Of a stretch of 33,326 nt of DNA, positions 22,461 to 31,019 are shown piece by piece. The stretch's first letter is position 1, and each line of letters starts with the position of its first letter. A program made the position numbers and the translations under genes. Origin of the DNA: CAKRHR01 sp964423195 (GTDB taxonomy: Bacteria; Bacillota; Clostridia; Lachnospirales; Lachnospiraceae); contig CAYRDY010000013.1 of the NCBI GenBank assembly GCA_964423195.1, positions 1 through 33,326 of the forward strand, read 5' to 3'. A model generated the notes under the pieces. That model saw only the letters and a program-made list of their open reading frames with translations. It did not search any database and was not told the DNA's origin.

Positions 22461-24353
22461 GTGGCCATCAATGTGATTGACGCGGCGATGCTGCGAAGGA
22501 TGTTTTTAGCCGGTGCTAAAAGGATTGATGAGAAAAAAGAATGGATCAATGAACTCAATGTGTTTCCGGTGCCAGACGGCGATACGGGGACCAATATGAC
22601 AATGACGATCATGTCGGCGGCACATGAGATCGAGCAGATCGCGGAGCCGACGATGGAGAATCTCTCCAGGGCGATCTCCATGGGCGCGCTGCGCGGTGCG
22701 CGGGGCAATTCCGGCGTGATCCTGTCCCAGTTGTTCCGCGGTTTTACCAAGGAGATCAAGGAGGTCGATCAGATCGACCTGACGATTCTTGCCGCCGCGC
22801 TTGCAAGGGCGACGGAGACGGCCTACAAGGCGGTCATGAAGCCGAAGGAGGGGACGATTCTCACCGTTGCCAGGGGAATCTCCCAGAAGGCGGCGGAGGC
22901 GGCGCTTGAGTATGATGACCTGGCGGAGGCGATGGCGGCGGTCATCGCATACGGCGACGCGGTGCTCCAGAAGACTCCGGATCTGCTGCCAGTGCTTAAA
23001 GAGGCCGGCGTTGTGGACTCCGGCGGCCAGGGGCTGCTTGAGATTCTGAAGGGCGCCTATGACTGCTTTACCGGCAAGGAGGAAATCGAGATCAGTGTCT
23101 CGAAGAGCGGGTCGGGCAGTGAGACCGTGACGGTCAGGGAGGATATCGAGACGGCGAATATCAAATTCGGCTACTGCACGGAGTTCATCATTATGCTTGA
23201 AAAAGATTTCACGGATGAGACCGAGCTTGAATTTAAGGCGTATCTCTCGTCGATCGGCGATTCCATCGTCTGTGTTCACGATGAGGATATCGTCAAGGTC
23301 CATGTCCATACCAATGATCCGGGATTTGCCATTCAGAAGGGATTATCCTACGGTTCGCTGACCAGCATGAAGATCGACAATATGCGCGAGGAGCATCACG
23401 AGAAGCTCTTCAAGGAGACCAAGAAGCTGGCCTCCGAGCAGGCGACGCAGGATCGCGAGTGGGAAGCGGTGCGGTTGGCAAAAGAACAGGAAGAGCAGGC
23501 GACCCTGCGTCAGGAGGCGGACGGCCGAAAGGGACAGGCGGCTGACGGCAGGGAAGGAATTGAGACGACAGTCCAGCCGGGACAGGAGACGGTCCGGGAA
23601 GGGCAGACGGCTCAGGATCAGAAAGCCAAAGAGGCACGGCAAGAGACGTCGCACATGGGAGATGAATCGGCGTCCAGGGCCGCGGAGCCGCACAAGGAAG
23701 CCGGTTTCATCGCGGTGTCCGTCGGCGACGGTTTGAATGAAATATTTAAGGGGCTGGGCGTCGACTATATGATCGAGGGCGGTCAGACCATGAATCCGAG
23801 TACGGAGGATTTTGTCGAGGCGGCGCGCGAGGTGAATGCGGATACCATCTATATTCTGCCGAACAACAAAAATATCATCCTCGCGGCGGAACAGGCCAGA
23901 TACCTGATCGAAGACAAAGAGGTGATTATCATTCCATCGGAGACGGTCCCGCAGGGGATCACGGCGCTGATCAATTATGTGGTGGGCGAGACGACAGAGG
24001 AAAATCTTGCGCATATCATCGAGGAGATGAAACATATCAAGTCCGGGGAACTGACATACGCGGTGCGGGATACGTCGATTGGCGATAAAATCATTCGTGA
24101 GGGCGACATCATGGGTATCGGCGACGGTGAGATCCTCTCTGTCGACAGAGATATCGAGGCGGCAGCGCTGGAGATGGCGGCGGCGATGGTCGATGAGGAC
24201 TCCGAGCTGATCAGCATTTATTACGGCGCTGATATCTCTGAGGCGACAGCTCAGGTCCTTGCGGATAAACTCGGCGAGAAGTACGAGAACTGCGATGTCG
24301 AGCTGCAGTACGGCGGGCAGCCGATCTACTATTATATTATGTCTGTCGAGTAA
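22461..24353 (+). CDS. fakA: DAK2-domain fatty acid kinase (FakA/YloV family) with an extra charged linker
   Basis: FakA phosphorylates fatty acids carried by FakB (DegV-family) proteins so that exogenous fatty acids enter phospholipid synthesis. The start is GTG 22461, eight bases after AAGGAGG; the TTG at 22455 is too close. The 630-residue protein has the DhaL-like ATP domain with D39 and D41 in PVPDGDTGTNM, then RGARGNSGVILSQ and VVDSGGQGLL, a middle domain with CTEFIIML and KVHVHTNDPG, and a C-terminal domain (SVGDGLNEIFKGLGVD, PNNKNIILAAEQA). It is about 80 residues longer than YloV owing to a Gln-, Glu- and Arg-rich linker at 325-412 that contains no recognisable domain. No fakB gene is in the window. 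Confidence 0.92.
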   Translation: MAINVIDAAMLRRMFLAGAKRIDEKKEWINELNVFPVPDGDTGTNMTMTIMSAAHEIEQIAEPTMENLSRAISMGALRGARGNSGVILSQLFRGFTKEIKEVDQIDLTILAAALARATETAYKAVMKPKEGTILTVARGISQKAAEAALEYDDLAEAMAAVIAYGDAVLQKTPDLLPVLKEAGVVDSGGQGLLEILKGAYDCFTGKEEIEISVSKSGSGSETVTVREDIETANIKFGYCTEFIIMLEKDFTDETELEFKAYLSSIGDSIVCVHDEDIVKVHVHTNDPGFAIQKGLSYGSLTSMKIDNMREEHHEKLFKETKKLASEQATQDREWEAVRLAKEQEEQATLRQEADGRKGQAADGREGIETTVQPGQETVREGQTAQDQKAKEARQETSHMGDESASRAAEPHKEAGFIAVSVGDGLNEIFKGLGVDYMIEGGQTMNPSTEDFVEAAREVNADTIYILPNNKNIILAAEQARYLIEDKEVIIIPSETVPQGITALINYVVGETTEENLAHIIEEMKHIKSGELTYAVRDTSIGDKIIREGDIMGIGDGEILSVDRDIEAAALEMAAAMVDEDSELISIYYGADISEATAQVLADKLGEKYENCDVELQYGGQPIYYYIMSVE

Positions 24354-24354
24354 A

Positions 24355-24415
24355 CTTTCATGCGCCGCTATCGCGGCGCAACATCATGGATGAAAGCTGC
24401 TTGACGGGGCTTTCA
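24355..24415 (+). promoter_or_regulatory. Two mutually exclusive hairpins between fakA and recG
   Basis: CTTTCAT (24355-24361) pairs with ATGAAAG (24390-24396) around an 8-bp GC hairpin (24361-24380, loop TATC). The same TGAAAGC (24391-24397) also pairs perfectly with GCTTTCA (24409-24415). Only one can form at a time, which suggests a switch or processing site before recG. No T run follows, so it is not a plain terminator. Confidence 0.4.
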
Positions 24416-24437
24416 GAGTAAATGGGAGGCGCGGCCG

Positions 24438-26483
24438 GTGAATTTGACGGATCGAGTCGGCGTATTAAAGGGCGTCGGTGAGAAGACGGAGAGACTTTTA
24501 AATAAACTGGGCATTTTTACGATCGGCGAACTCCTGGAATATTATCCGAGAAATTATGATATCTATCAGATGCCTGTGAAAATCAGAGAGCTCACAGAGG
24601 GGCAGAAGGCTGCCGTCGCTGTGACGCTCACAGAGAAGCCGGATGCAGCGCCGCTGCGCCGGCTTTCTGTGGTTACGGCGGAAGTGGCCGACGGGACGGG
24701 GACGCTCTCCCTGAAGTGGTACAATATGCCCTATCTGCGCAGCATCCTCAAAGTCGGTGAGACCTATGTATTTCGGGGCAAAGTCCTCAAGAAGGGCAAA
24801 AATTTTGCCATGGAACAGCCGGAAGTGCTGACCTCAGAGGAATATAAAAAAAAAATGAATGAGATGCAGCCGATCTATCCGCTCACCCATGGACTGACCA
24901 ACAATCAGCTGATCAGATGCATGAGGGCTGTTCTTGCTGATCTGGACCTGAGCGAGGAACATCTCGACAGAGAGACGCGTGAGCGCTATCAATTGGCCGA
25001 ATACAATTTCAGTGTCGCTCAGATCCATTTTCCGGATAGTGAGGCGTCGATGATGGCGGCGCGACGACGTCTGGCCTTTGACGAGTTTTATCTGTTCGCT
25101 CTGGCGATCCAGTCGATGAGGGAAGTTCGGGAGGCGGCGAGCAATCAGTATCCGATCAGAGATTTCTCAAAATGTGATGAGCTGATCGCCGGATTGCCGT
25201 ATAAACTGACCGGCGCCCAGATGCGCACGTGGCGTGAAATTCAGTCGGATCTGTCCGGAGAGCGGGTGATGAACCGCCTGATCCAGGGCGATGTCGGCTC
25301 CGGAAAGACGGTGATCGCCCAGCTTGCCCTGCTGGCGGTGGCATCCGCGGGTGCTCAGGGCTGCCTGATGGCGCCGACGGAGGTCCTCGCCAGACAGCAC
25401 TATGAATCCTTCGTGAGGACATTCGGGGATTTTGGGGTGCGGGTTGAGCTGCTGACCGGATCGATGACGGCGGGAGAAAAGCGGTTGGCTCATGCCAGAA
25501 TAGAGAATCATGAGGCGGATATTATGATCGGCACACATGCGCTGATCCAGGAAAAGGTTATCTATGACCGGCTGGCACTCGTCATCACTGACGAGCAGCA
25601 TCGCTTCGGCGTGCGGCAGAGAGAGTTCCTTGCCGAAAAGGGCAGCGCGCCGCATGTGCTGGTCATGAGCGCCACGCCGATACCGAGGACGCTGGCCATG
25701 ATTCTTTACGGCGATCTGGATATCTCGGTGATCGATGAGATGCCGGCCGACCGGCTTGCCGTCAAGAACTGCGCGGTTGGCGTAAGTTACCGGCCAGCGG
25801 CGTACCGCTTTATTGAAAAGCAGGTGCGCATGGGGCATCAGGCCTATGTGATCTGCCCGATGGTGGAAGAGAGTGAACTCGCCGATGGGGAGAATGTCAT
25901 CGATTACACGCGGAAATTAAAGTCAGTCTTTCCGGAGGATATCTGTGTCGAGTATCTGCACGGCCAGCAGAAGCCAAGAGAGAAAAATGAGATCATGGGG
26001 CGATTCGCGGCGGGCGAGATTCAGGTGCTGGTGTCGACTACCGTGGTTGAGGTGGGCGTGGATGTGCCCAACGCGACGGTGATGATGGTTGAGGACGCCC
26101 AGCGCTTTGGCCTCGCGCAGCTCCACCAGCTCCGCGGCCGCGTTGGTCGCGGACAGTGGCAGTCCTACTGTATCTTTGTCAATACCTCCGACAGCCCGCA
26201 GGCGGATGAGCGGTTGAAGGTGTTGGTGGGATCAAACGACGGCTTTTATATCGCCGGCGAGGACCTGCGTCTGAGAGGTCCGGGTGATCTGTTCGGATTC
26301 AAGCAGAGTGGACTGATGGATTTTAAGATCGGTGATATCTATCAGGATATTCCCCTGCTGCAGGCCGCGGGTGAGGCGGCAAAGCGGGTGCTCTCGGAGG
26401 ATCCGGGGCTTAAAAATCACCCGATACTGGCTGATAAATTGAATGAATATATGAAGCGGACCTTGAACGAATTGATCCTCTAA
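24438..26483 (+). CDS. recG: ATP-dependent DNA helicase RecG
   Basis: Remodels stalled forks and branched recombination intermediates. The 681-residue product has the N-terminal wedge domain (LKGVGEKTERLLNKLGI, LEYYPRNY), Walker A GDVGSGKT near residue 286, the RecG-type DEQH box (ITDEQHRFGVRQ), MSATPIPRTLAM, motif VLVSTTVVEVGVDVPNAT, and QLRGRVGRG, with the C-terminal RGPGDLFGFKQSG. The start is GTG 24438, eight bases after GGGAGG. Length is normal for the family. The gene follows fakA as in many Firmicutes. Transcription downstream restarts from a separate promoter. Confidence 0.96.
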   Translation: MNLTDRVGVLKGVGEKTERLLNKLGIFTIGELLEYYPRNYDIYQMPVKIRELTEGQKAAVAVTLTEKPDAAPLRRLSVVTAEVADGTGTLSLKWYNMPYLRSILKVGETYVFRGKVLKKGKNFAMEQPEVLTSEEYKKKMNEMQPIYPLTHGLTNNQLIRCMRAVLADLDLSEEHLDRETRERYQLAEYNFSVAQIHFPDSEASMMAARRRLAFDEFYLFALAIQSMREVREAASNQYPIRDFSKCDELIAGLPYKLTGAQMRTWREIQSDLSGERVMNRLIQGDVGSGKTVIAQLALLAVASAGAQGCLMAPTEVLARQHYESFVRTFGDFGVRVELLTGSMTAGEKRLAHARIENHEADIMIGTHALIQEKVIYDRLALVITDEQHRFGVRQREFLAEKGSAPHVLVMSATPIPRTLAMILYGDLDISVIDEMPADRLAVKNCAVGVSYRPAAYRFIEKQVRMGHQAYVICPMVEESELADGENVIDYTRKLKSVFPEDICVEYLHGQQKPREKNEIMGRFAAGEIQVLVSTTVVEVGVDVPNATVMMVEDAQRFGLAQLHQLRGRVGRGQWQSYCIFVNTSDSPQADERLKVLVGSNDGFYIAGEDLRLRGPGDLFGFKQSGLMDFKIGDIYQDIPLLQAAGEAAKRVLSEDPGLKNHPILADKLNEYMKRTLNELIL

Positions 26484-26519
26484 GGGAAATACAATGAACG
26501 GATCCTCTGGGAAAAATTG

Positions 26520-26548
26520 TTGAAAAAAAGGGGCATCTATTTTATAAT
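26520..26548 (+). promoter_or_regulatory. Promoter of the DUF4214-MBOAT-DHHW operon
   Basis: TTGAAA (26520-26525) and TATAAT (26543-26548) are 17 bases apart, 11 of 12 bases matching consensus. It begins 36 bases after recG and drives a leader of about 65 bases. Confidence 0.8.
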
Positions 26549-26621
26549 GAAGTTGGGCGATGGCAGTTTGAATTTTTTGAACGATCACCTCTGATGAGAT
26601 TTTTTGAAAGGAAGAATTAGG

Positions 26622-27947
26622 ATGTGTAACCGTATTCTGAAAAAATATCTAACCGCGTTTCTGGTCTCGGTCGTCTGTCTGGGGATGGCTGCCGGAGGAC
26701 ACGCCTGGGCATCTGAGGAGGCATACACGCCTCTGGAGCAGTTTGTGGTTCGGCTCTATCAAGAGGCTTTGGGACGTGAGGTTGACCATGATGGCTTTGA
26801 GGATTGGACCGGACAGCTGGAGCGCGGTAAAAATACCGGCGCCGGTGTCGCAACTGGTTTTATTATGAGTGACGAATTTCAAAAGAAGCATCTCAGTGAC
26901 GAGCAGTATGTCGAAATTCTATACAGGACATTTCTCAATCGCGAACCGGATAACGCGGGCAGGACGAACTGGCTGCACCTGCTTGCAAACAGTGTCTCAA
27001 GGACATATGTCTTTCGCGGTTTTGCGGAATCCGAGGAATTTGAGAATTTGTGTGAGCGCTATGGCATTGTCAGGGGGAACGTGGATCCGAGATTGCTCTC
27101 ATCGCCCGCGGATCAAAACAGCAACGTGACAATGTTTGTCTCGCGCTGTTACGAAAAAACGCTGAACAGAAAGCCGGACGCCGTGGGCTTAAATGACTGG
27201 ACGAACCAGATATTGACCGGGGCCAAAACTGCGGATCAGGTCGCCTATGGATTCGTATTTTCAAACGAATTTTTGAAAAAGAATACCTCAGATGAGGAAT
27301 ACGTCAAAACGCTTTACAGACTTTTTATGGACCGAGAGGCGGATGATGACGGGCTGACCGACTGGACGGGGCAGCTGGCGCAAAAAAGAAAGACAAGACT
27401 GAATGTGTTTTACGGTTTTGCTGCGTCGGATGAGTTTGCGGAACTCTGCAGCGATTTTGGCTTAGGCGTCTCGGATGAGCGCTCGCCGCTCGACGAGGCC
27501 GCGGACAGCATCATCGGAGCGTGCACCGACAGTTCCATGACTCAGGATCAGAAACTGTACGCCTGCTATCAGTGGATCATCAATAACTGCAGCTATAAGG
27601 GTCTCAGAAACAGCGAGCGCCCGAAAGCCGACGAGCGTTTTGAGGAGTATTACGCACTGCGCATGTATCGTGACCGAAAGGGCAACTGTTACTGCTTTGC
27701 AAGCCTCTTTCAGACGGTCGCCCAGCGGCTGGGTTATGAGGACGCTTGTGTGAAGGTCGGTGAGACGCGCAGGACGAACGCTTCCGTCTGGGCGGAACAC
27801 GGCTGGGTCGAGATTGGCGGCAAAAAATATGACCTGTCATTTGCCGATACCTATCCTTATGACCTCAGCTATTTCGGCGCGTCCACGCTTCAGTACCGCG
27901 AGACGACCGCATACTTTGCCGGCTATGCACTGCCGTCAGGTTATTGA
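26622..27947 (+). CDS. Secreted protein with duplicated DUF4214 repeats and a transglutaminase-like domain
   Basis: The 441-residue product has a signal peptide (basic start, hydrophobic core to about residue 25, likely cut after HAWA). Two homologous blocks of about 115 residues follow (about 37-150 and 168-280), each with two DUF4214-type units of form RxxDxxGxxDW (for example REVDHDGFEDW, NRKPDAVGLNDW, READDDGLTDW). The C-terminal domain looks like a transglutaminase/cysteine-protease core: C356 in GNCYCFAS and H393 in EHGWVEI. The usual Asp position reads Ser in KKYDLSF, with D404 two residues earlier, so catalysis is uncertain. DUF4214 occurs in secreted adhesins and S-layer proteins of many bacteria. 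The MBOAT gene starts 22 bases after, so it probably acts on the same surface polymer. The ATG at 26622 follows AAAGGA. Confidence 0.87.
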   Translation: MCNRILKKYLTAFLVSVVCLGMAAGGHAWASEEAYTPLEQFVVRLYQEALGREVDHDGFEDWTGQLERGKNTGAGVATGFIMSDEFQKKHLSDEQYVEILYRTFLNREPDNAGRTNWLHLLANSVSRTYVFRGFAESEEFENLCERYGIVRGNVDPRLLSSPADQNSNVTMFVSRCYEKTLNRKPDAVGLNDWTNQILTGAKTADQVAYGFVFSNEFLKKNTSDEEYVKTLYRLFMDREADDDGLTDWTGQLAQKRKTRLNVFYGFAASDEFAELCSDFGLGVSDERSPLDEAADSIIGACTDSSMTQDQKLYACYQWIINNCSYKGLRNSERPKADERFEEYYALRMYRDRKGNCYCFASLFQTVAQRLGYEDACVKVGETRRTNASVWAEHGWVEIGGKKYDLSFADTYPYDLSYFGASTLQYRETTAYFAGYALPSGY

Positions 27948-27969
27948 TTCGAAAGTGGATGCTTAGCTC

Positions 27970-29391
27970 ATGGTTTTCAGTTCACTGATATTTTTGTGTA
28001 TATTTTTGCCGGTTGTCTTTCTGCTCTATTACCTGACTCCGACAATGCGACTGAAAAATATCCTCCTCATCGTTGCCAGCTTTATTTTCTATGCATACGG
28101 TGAGCCGGTGTATGTGATTTTGATGTTTGCGTCCTGCCTATTCAACTATTGGATAAGCAGGATGATCATGTGGCGGGAGGATCGGAAAAAGATATTCGCG
28201 GTGCTGGCCGTGATCATCAATATCGGGCTGATGTGTGTCTTTAAATATACCGGATTTCTGGTTCAGACCGTCAATTCGGCGTTCGGCCTGTCCGTGCCGG
28301 TCCCTCAGATCAGCCTGCCGGTGGGAATTTCCTTTTTTACATTTCAGGCGCTCTCCTATGTGATCGACGTGTACAGGGACCCGAAGCTGGGTGAGAAGAA
28401 TATACTGAATATTTTTCTGTATATATCATTTTTCCCGCAGCTGATCGCCGGTCCGATCGTCAAATTTCATGATGTCATCGAACAGATTCACCACCGCGCA
28501 CACAGTGTCGATCGGGTCGTCAACGGCATCTGCCGGTTCTGCACAGGCCTGGCCAAAAAAGTGCTCCTGGCGAACATGATGGCCGTGATCGCCGACGATA
28601 TCTTCGCGCTGCCCGCCGGGGAATTAAACATCTTCAGCGCATGGCTCGGCGCCATAGCCTACGCCTTTCAGATCTACTATGATTTCGGCGGCTACAGCGA
28701 CATGGCGCTTGGCATGGCTCAGATGTTCGGTTTCCATTTTCAGGAAAACTTTAATGTGCCCTATACGGCGGACGGCATTCAGGATTTCTGGCACCGGTGG
28801 CACATTTCCCTGTCCACCTGGTTTAAGGAATATCTCTACATTCCTCTGGGCGGGAACCGCAAGGGGAAAGTGCGCACAGTGATCAACCGCTACATCGTCT
28901 TCTTCTGCACCGGACTCTGGCACGGAGCCAACTGGACATTCATCCTGTGGGGACTGATCCATGGCACCCTACTGGTACTGGAGAACACAGGGGTTACGAT
29001 CCGGCGGATTCCGGTCAGATGGGTGCGCCAAGCTCTGACTTGGGTTTTAGTGGTGCTGGCTTTTGTGATCTTCCGCGCGGACACGGTTTCTTCCGCGTTT
29101 CGGTACATCGGCGCGATGTTTGCGGGCGTAAATTTTGGCGCCGCGGCGATGACCGTATTTGTCAATCATTTGACACCGGTCAATCTGATCATTTTGCTCT
29201 GCTGCTTTTTGTCTATGCGCCGCTGGAAATTCGGAAAATATACCTTCGGTGAGGCGGCACTCGGCGAAAATGGGCTTTATCCGTCCGTTGTGCAGGCAGG
29301 GCGATGCGTCGTTTCTGTCATTTTGCTGGGACTGTGCATGATGAGTCTGGCCTCCAATGCCTACAATCCGTTTATCTATTTTAGATTTTAG
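27970..29391 (+). CDS. MBOAT-family O-acyltransferase (AlgI/DltB-like)
   Basis: A 473-residue integral membrane acyltransferase with about ten hydrophobic segments. Hallmarks: FFTFQALSYVIDVYR, PQLIAGPIVKF, YYDFGGYSDMALG, FNVPY, DFWHRWHISLSTWFKEYLY with H275, and the catalytic H318 in LWHGANWTFILWG. Members such as AlgI pass acetyl groups across the membrane for transfer onto exopolysaccharide; others (DltB) move D-alanine. The adjacent AlgJ/AlgX-like gene favours the acetyl role. The ribosome site is weak. It starts 22 bases after the DUF4214 gene and ends 11 bases before the DHHW gene, so the three form one operon. The acceptor polymer is not evident from the window. Confidence 0.93.
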   Translation: MVFSSLIFLCIFLPVVFLLYYLTPTMRLKNILLIVASFIFYAYGEPVYVILMFASCLFNYWISRMIMWREDRKKIFAVLAVIINIGLMCVFKYTGFLVQTVNSAFGLSVPVPQISLPVGISFFTFQALSYVIDVYRDPKLGEKNILNIFLYISFFPQLIAGPIVKFHDVIEQIHHRAHSVDRVVNGICRFCTGLAKKVLLANMMAVIADDIFALPAGELNIFSAWLGAIAYAFQIYYDFGGYSDMALGMAQMFGFHFQENFNVPYTADGIQDFWHRWHISLSTWFKEYLYIPLGGNRKGKVRTVINRYIVFFCTGLWHGANWTFILWGLIHGTLLVLENTGVTIRRIPVRWVRQALTWVLVVLAFVIFRADTVSSAFRYIGAMFAGVNFGAAAMTVFVNHLTPVNLIILLCCFLSMRRWKFGKYTFGEAALGENGLYPSVVQAGRCVVSVILLGLCMMSLASNAYNPFIYFRF

Positions 29392-29402
29392 GGAGAGATG
29401 AG

Positions 29403-30821
29403 ATGGGCAGATATTTCAAATTTATTTTTATCATCGCTTTTTTCCTGATCTGTGCCTTTCCGCTGTACGGACTGTTGTGGTATGAGGAGCCGGAAGTCAC
29501 TGAAAATAAAGTCCCGGCGGCATTTCCGGCGATTTGGGATGCGGAGAGCGGCAGGCTGAATATCAACTATATGAGTGAATTCGGCGACTGGTTTTCCGAC
29601 CATTTTGCCGGACGGCAGGAGATGGTCACGGCCAATGCTCTAGTCAATGGCAGATGGCTGAAATCGTCGAGTGAAAACATCGTGATCGTCGGGAGAGAGA
29701 ACTGGCTGTTTTACAGGGACTCGCTTGCGGACTATCAGGGCACAAAGCGCGTGACGGCCAGAGGCTTAAACAACATTGTGACTTCCCTGGCTTTGATCCA
29801 GGAATATGTGCAGCGTCTTGGCAGCCAATTTTTATTTGTGGCCGCGCCAAACAAAAATACGCTGTATCCGCAGTACATGCTCTATTATTATCCGAAGCGG
29901 AAGTCAGCCAACACGCTGGAACTGCTCGAACCGCTGTTGGCTGAGCGCGGCATCGCCTATGCGGACGCGAAGGAAATGTTTAAGGGCGAGAATGAGATTC
30001 TCTATCACGCCGGTGATTCCCACTGGAATAACAGGGGCGCGGCGATGGTGCAGGAATTGCTCTTAGATTCGATCGGACAGCCGTATACATCTGTGCTGGA
30101 TCAGACGCCGGAGATCAGAGAGGACTTTGAGGGCGACCTCGATACCATTTTCTATCCGCTGGCGCGGCATCGCGAGCGCGAATGGGATTATTCGCGGTAT
30201 TTTCACTTTACCTATGACGACGGCAATCCCGATACGACCCAAAATCACATCGAGACGACCAATCCTATCGCGGACGGGTCTCTCGTGATGTTCAGGGATT
30301 CCTTCGGCAACTCGCTTGTGCCGTTTATGGCGGACGCGTTCGGGAAGGCTTATTTTACAAAGACGGTGCCCATCCGTGTGGATGAGACAGATCAGCGAAA
30401 GGCGGATGTCTTCATACTTGAGATCGTCGAGCGGAATCTGGATCAGTTTCAGCGCATGGCGCCGGTCATGCCCGCGCCGCAAAGGGACCTTGAGACGAAA
30501 ACCATCACGGCAGCGGAAGACGCCGCGTACGTGGAAGTGACGGCGTATGATACTTATGAAAAATTGTCGGGTATGGTCGATGCGAATCTGACAGACGATG
30601 ATTCGCCCGTCTATGTGCGCCTCATCGGTTCGCAGGGGGAGCGCCGGATTTACGAGATGTTTCCGGCCTATGAGCAGGACCTGGCGGAGGTGACGACGGA
30701 TTACGGATTTGCGGGATATATTCCGGCAGAGGATCTGGCGGGAGACATCTACGACATTGAGGTGATCACCCGAAAGGATGGTCAGTGGATATCCTCCGGG
30801 GTGATTGGGCGTTTACAGTAA
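29403..30821 (+). CDS. DHHW-family / AlgJ-AlgX-like SGNH acetyltransferase partner of the MBOAT
   Basis: A 472-residue protein with one N-terminal membrane segment (about 5-24), the rest extracytoplasmic. The SGNH-type catalytic residues are visible: D205 and H207 in GDSHWNNRG, and Ser300 in MFRDSFGNSL. AlgJ/AlgX proteins take acetyl from the MBOAT and place it on the polysaccharide outside the cell. The C-terminal 120 residues (from about 355) form an additional beta-rich region with no named domain. The start ATG 29403 follows AGGGAGAG. This pair, MBOAT plus DHHW, is common in Firmicutes. The exact glycan is unknown. Confidence 0.9.
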   Translation: MGRYFKFIFIIAFFLICAFPLYGLLWYEEPEVTENKVPAAFPAIWDAESGRLNINYMSEFGDWFSDHFAGRQEMVTANALVNGRWLKSSSENIVIVGRENWLFYRDSLADYQGTKRVTARGLNNIVTSLALIQEYVQRLGSQFLFVAAPNKNTLYPQYMLYYYPKRKSANTLELLEPLLAERGIAYADAKEMFKGENEILYHAGDSHWNNRGAAMVQELLLDSIGQPYTSVLDQTPEIREDFEGDLDTIFYPLARHREREWDYSRYFHFTYDDGNPDTTQNHIETTNPIADGSLVMFRDSFGNSLVPFMADAFGKAYFTKTVPIRVDETDQRKADVFILEIVERNLDQFQRMAPVMPAPQRDLETKTITAAEDAAYVEVTAYDTYEKLSGMVDANLTDDDSPVYVRLIGSQGERRIYEMFPAYEQDLAEVTTDYGFAGYIPAEDLAGDIYDIEVITRKDGQWISSGVIGRLQ

Positions 30822-30908
30822 ACCCCTCATGTCGGCGATACCGGCATCATCATGTCTCAAAATAGGATTGGCTGCACGCCTTCGGCGGATGCGCAGAAAA
30901 TGTGGTCG

Positions 30909-30995
30909 GAAGCTGGCGCCTTCATGGCGATTTACCGGAGATCGAAGCTGCCCTTGGCGCTTCATCAGAAATTGAAGCTGTCCGCGCGGCGCTTC
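30909..30995 (+). repeat. Three related short hairpins upstream of the lipoprotein gene
   Basis: GAAG/CTTC (30909-30923), GAAGC/GCTTC (30944-30963) and GAAGC/GCTTC (30974-30995). The last two also share the flanking word CTTCATCAG and a diverged GAAGCTG start. This block lies in the 198-base gap (30822-31019) with no promoter or gene. In one frame it reads as a repetitive peptide (EIEAALGAS then EIEAVRAAL), so a decayed gene end is possible. Confidence 0.45.
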
Positions 30996-31019
30996 ATCAG
31001 GAATGAAAGGTTGGAGAAT

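Noticed and set aside
30852..31019. N-terminal extension of the lipoprotein from ATG 30852
   Set aside because: It would bury the signal peptide and lipobox; ATG 31020 has a ribosome site and a standard lipoprotein signal.
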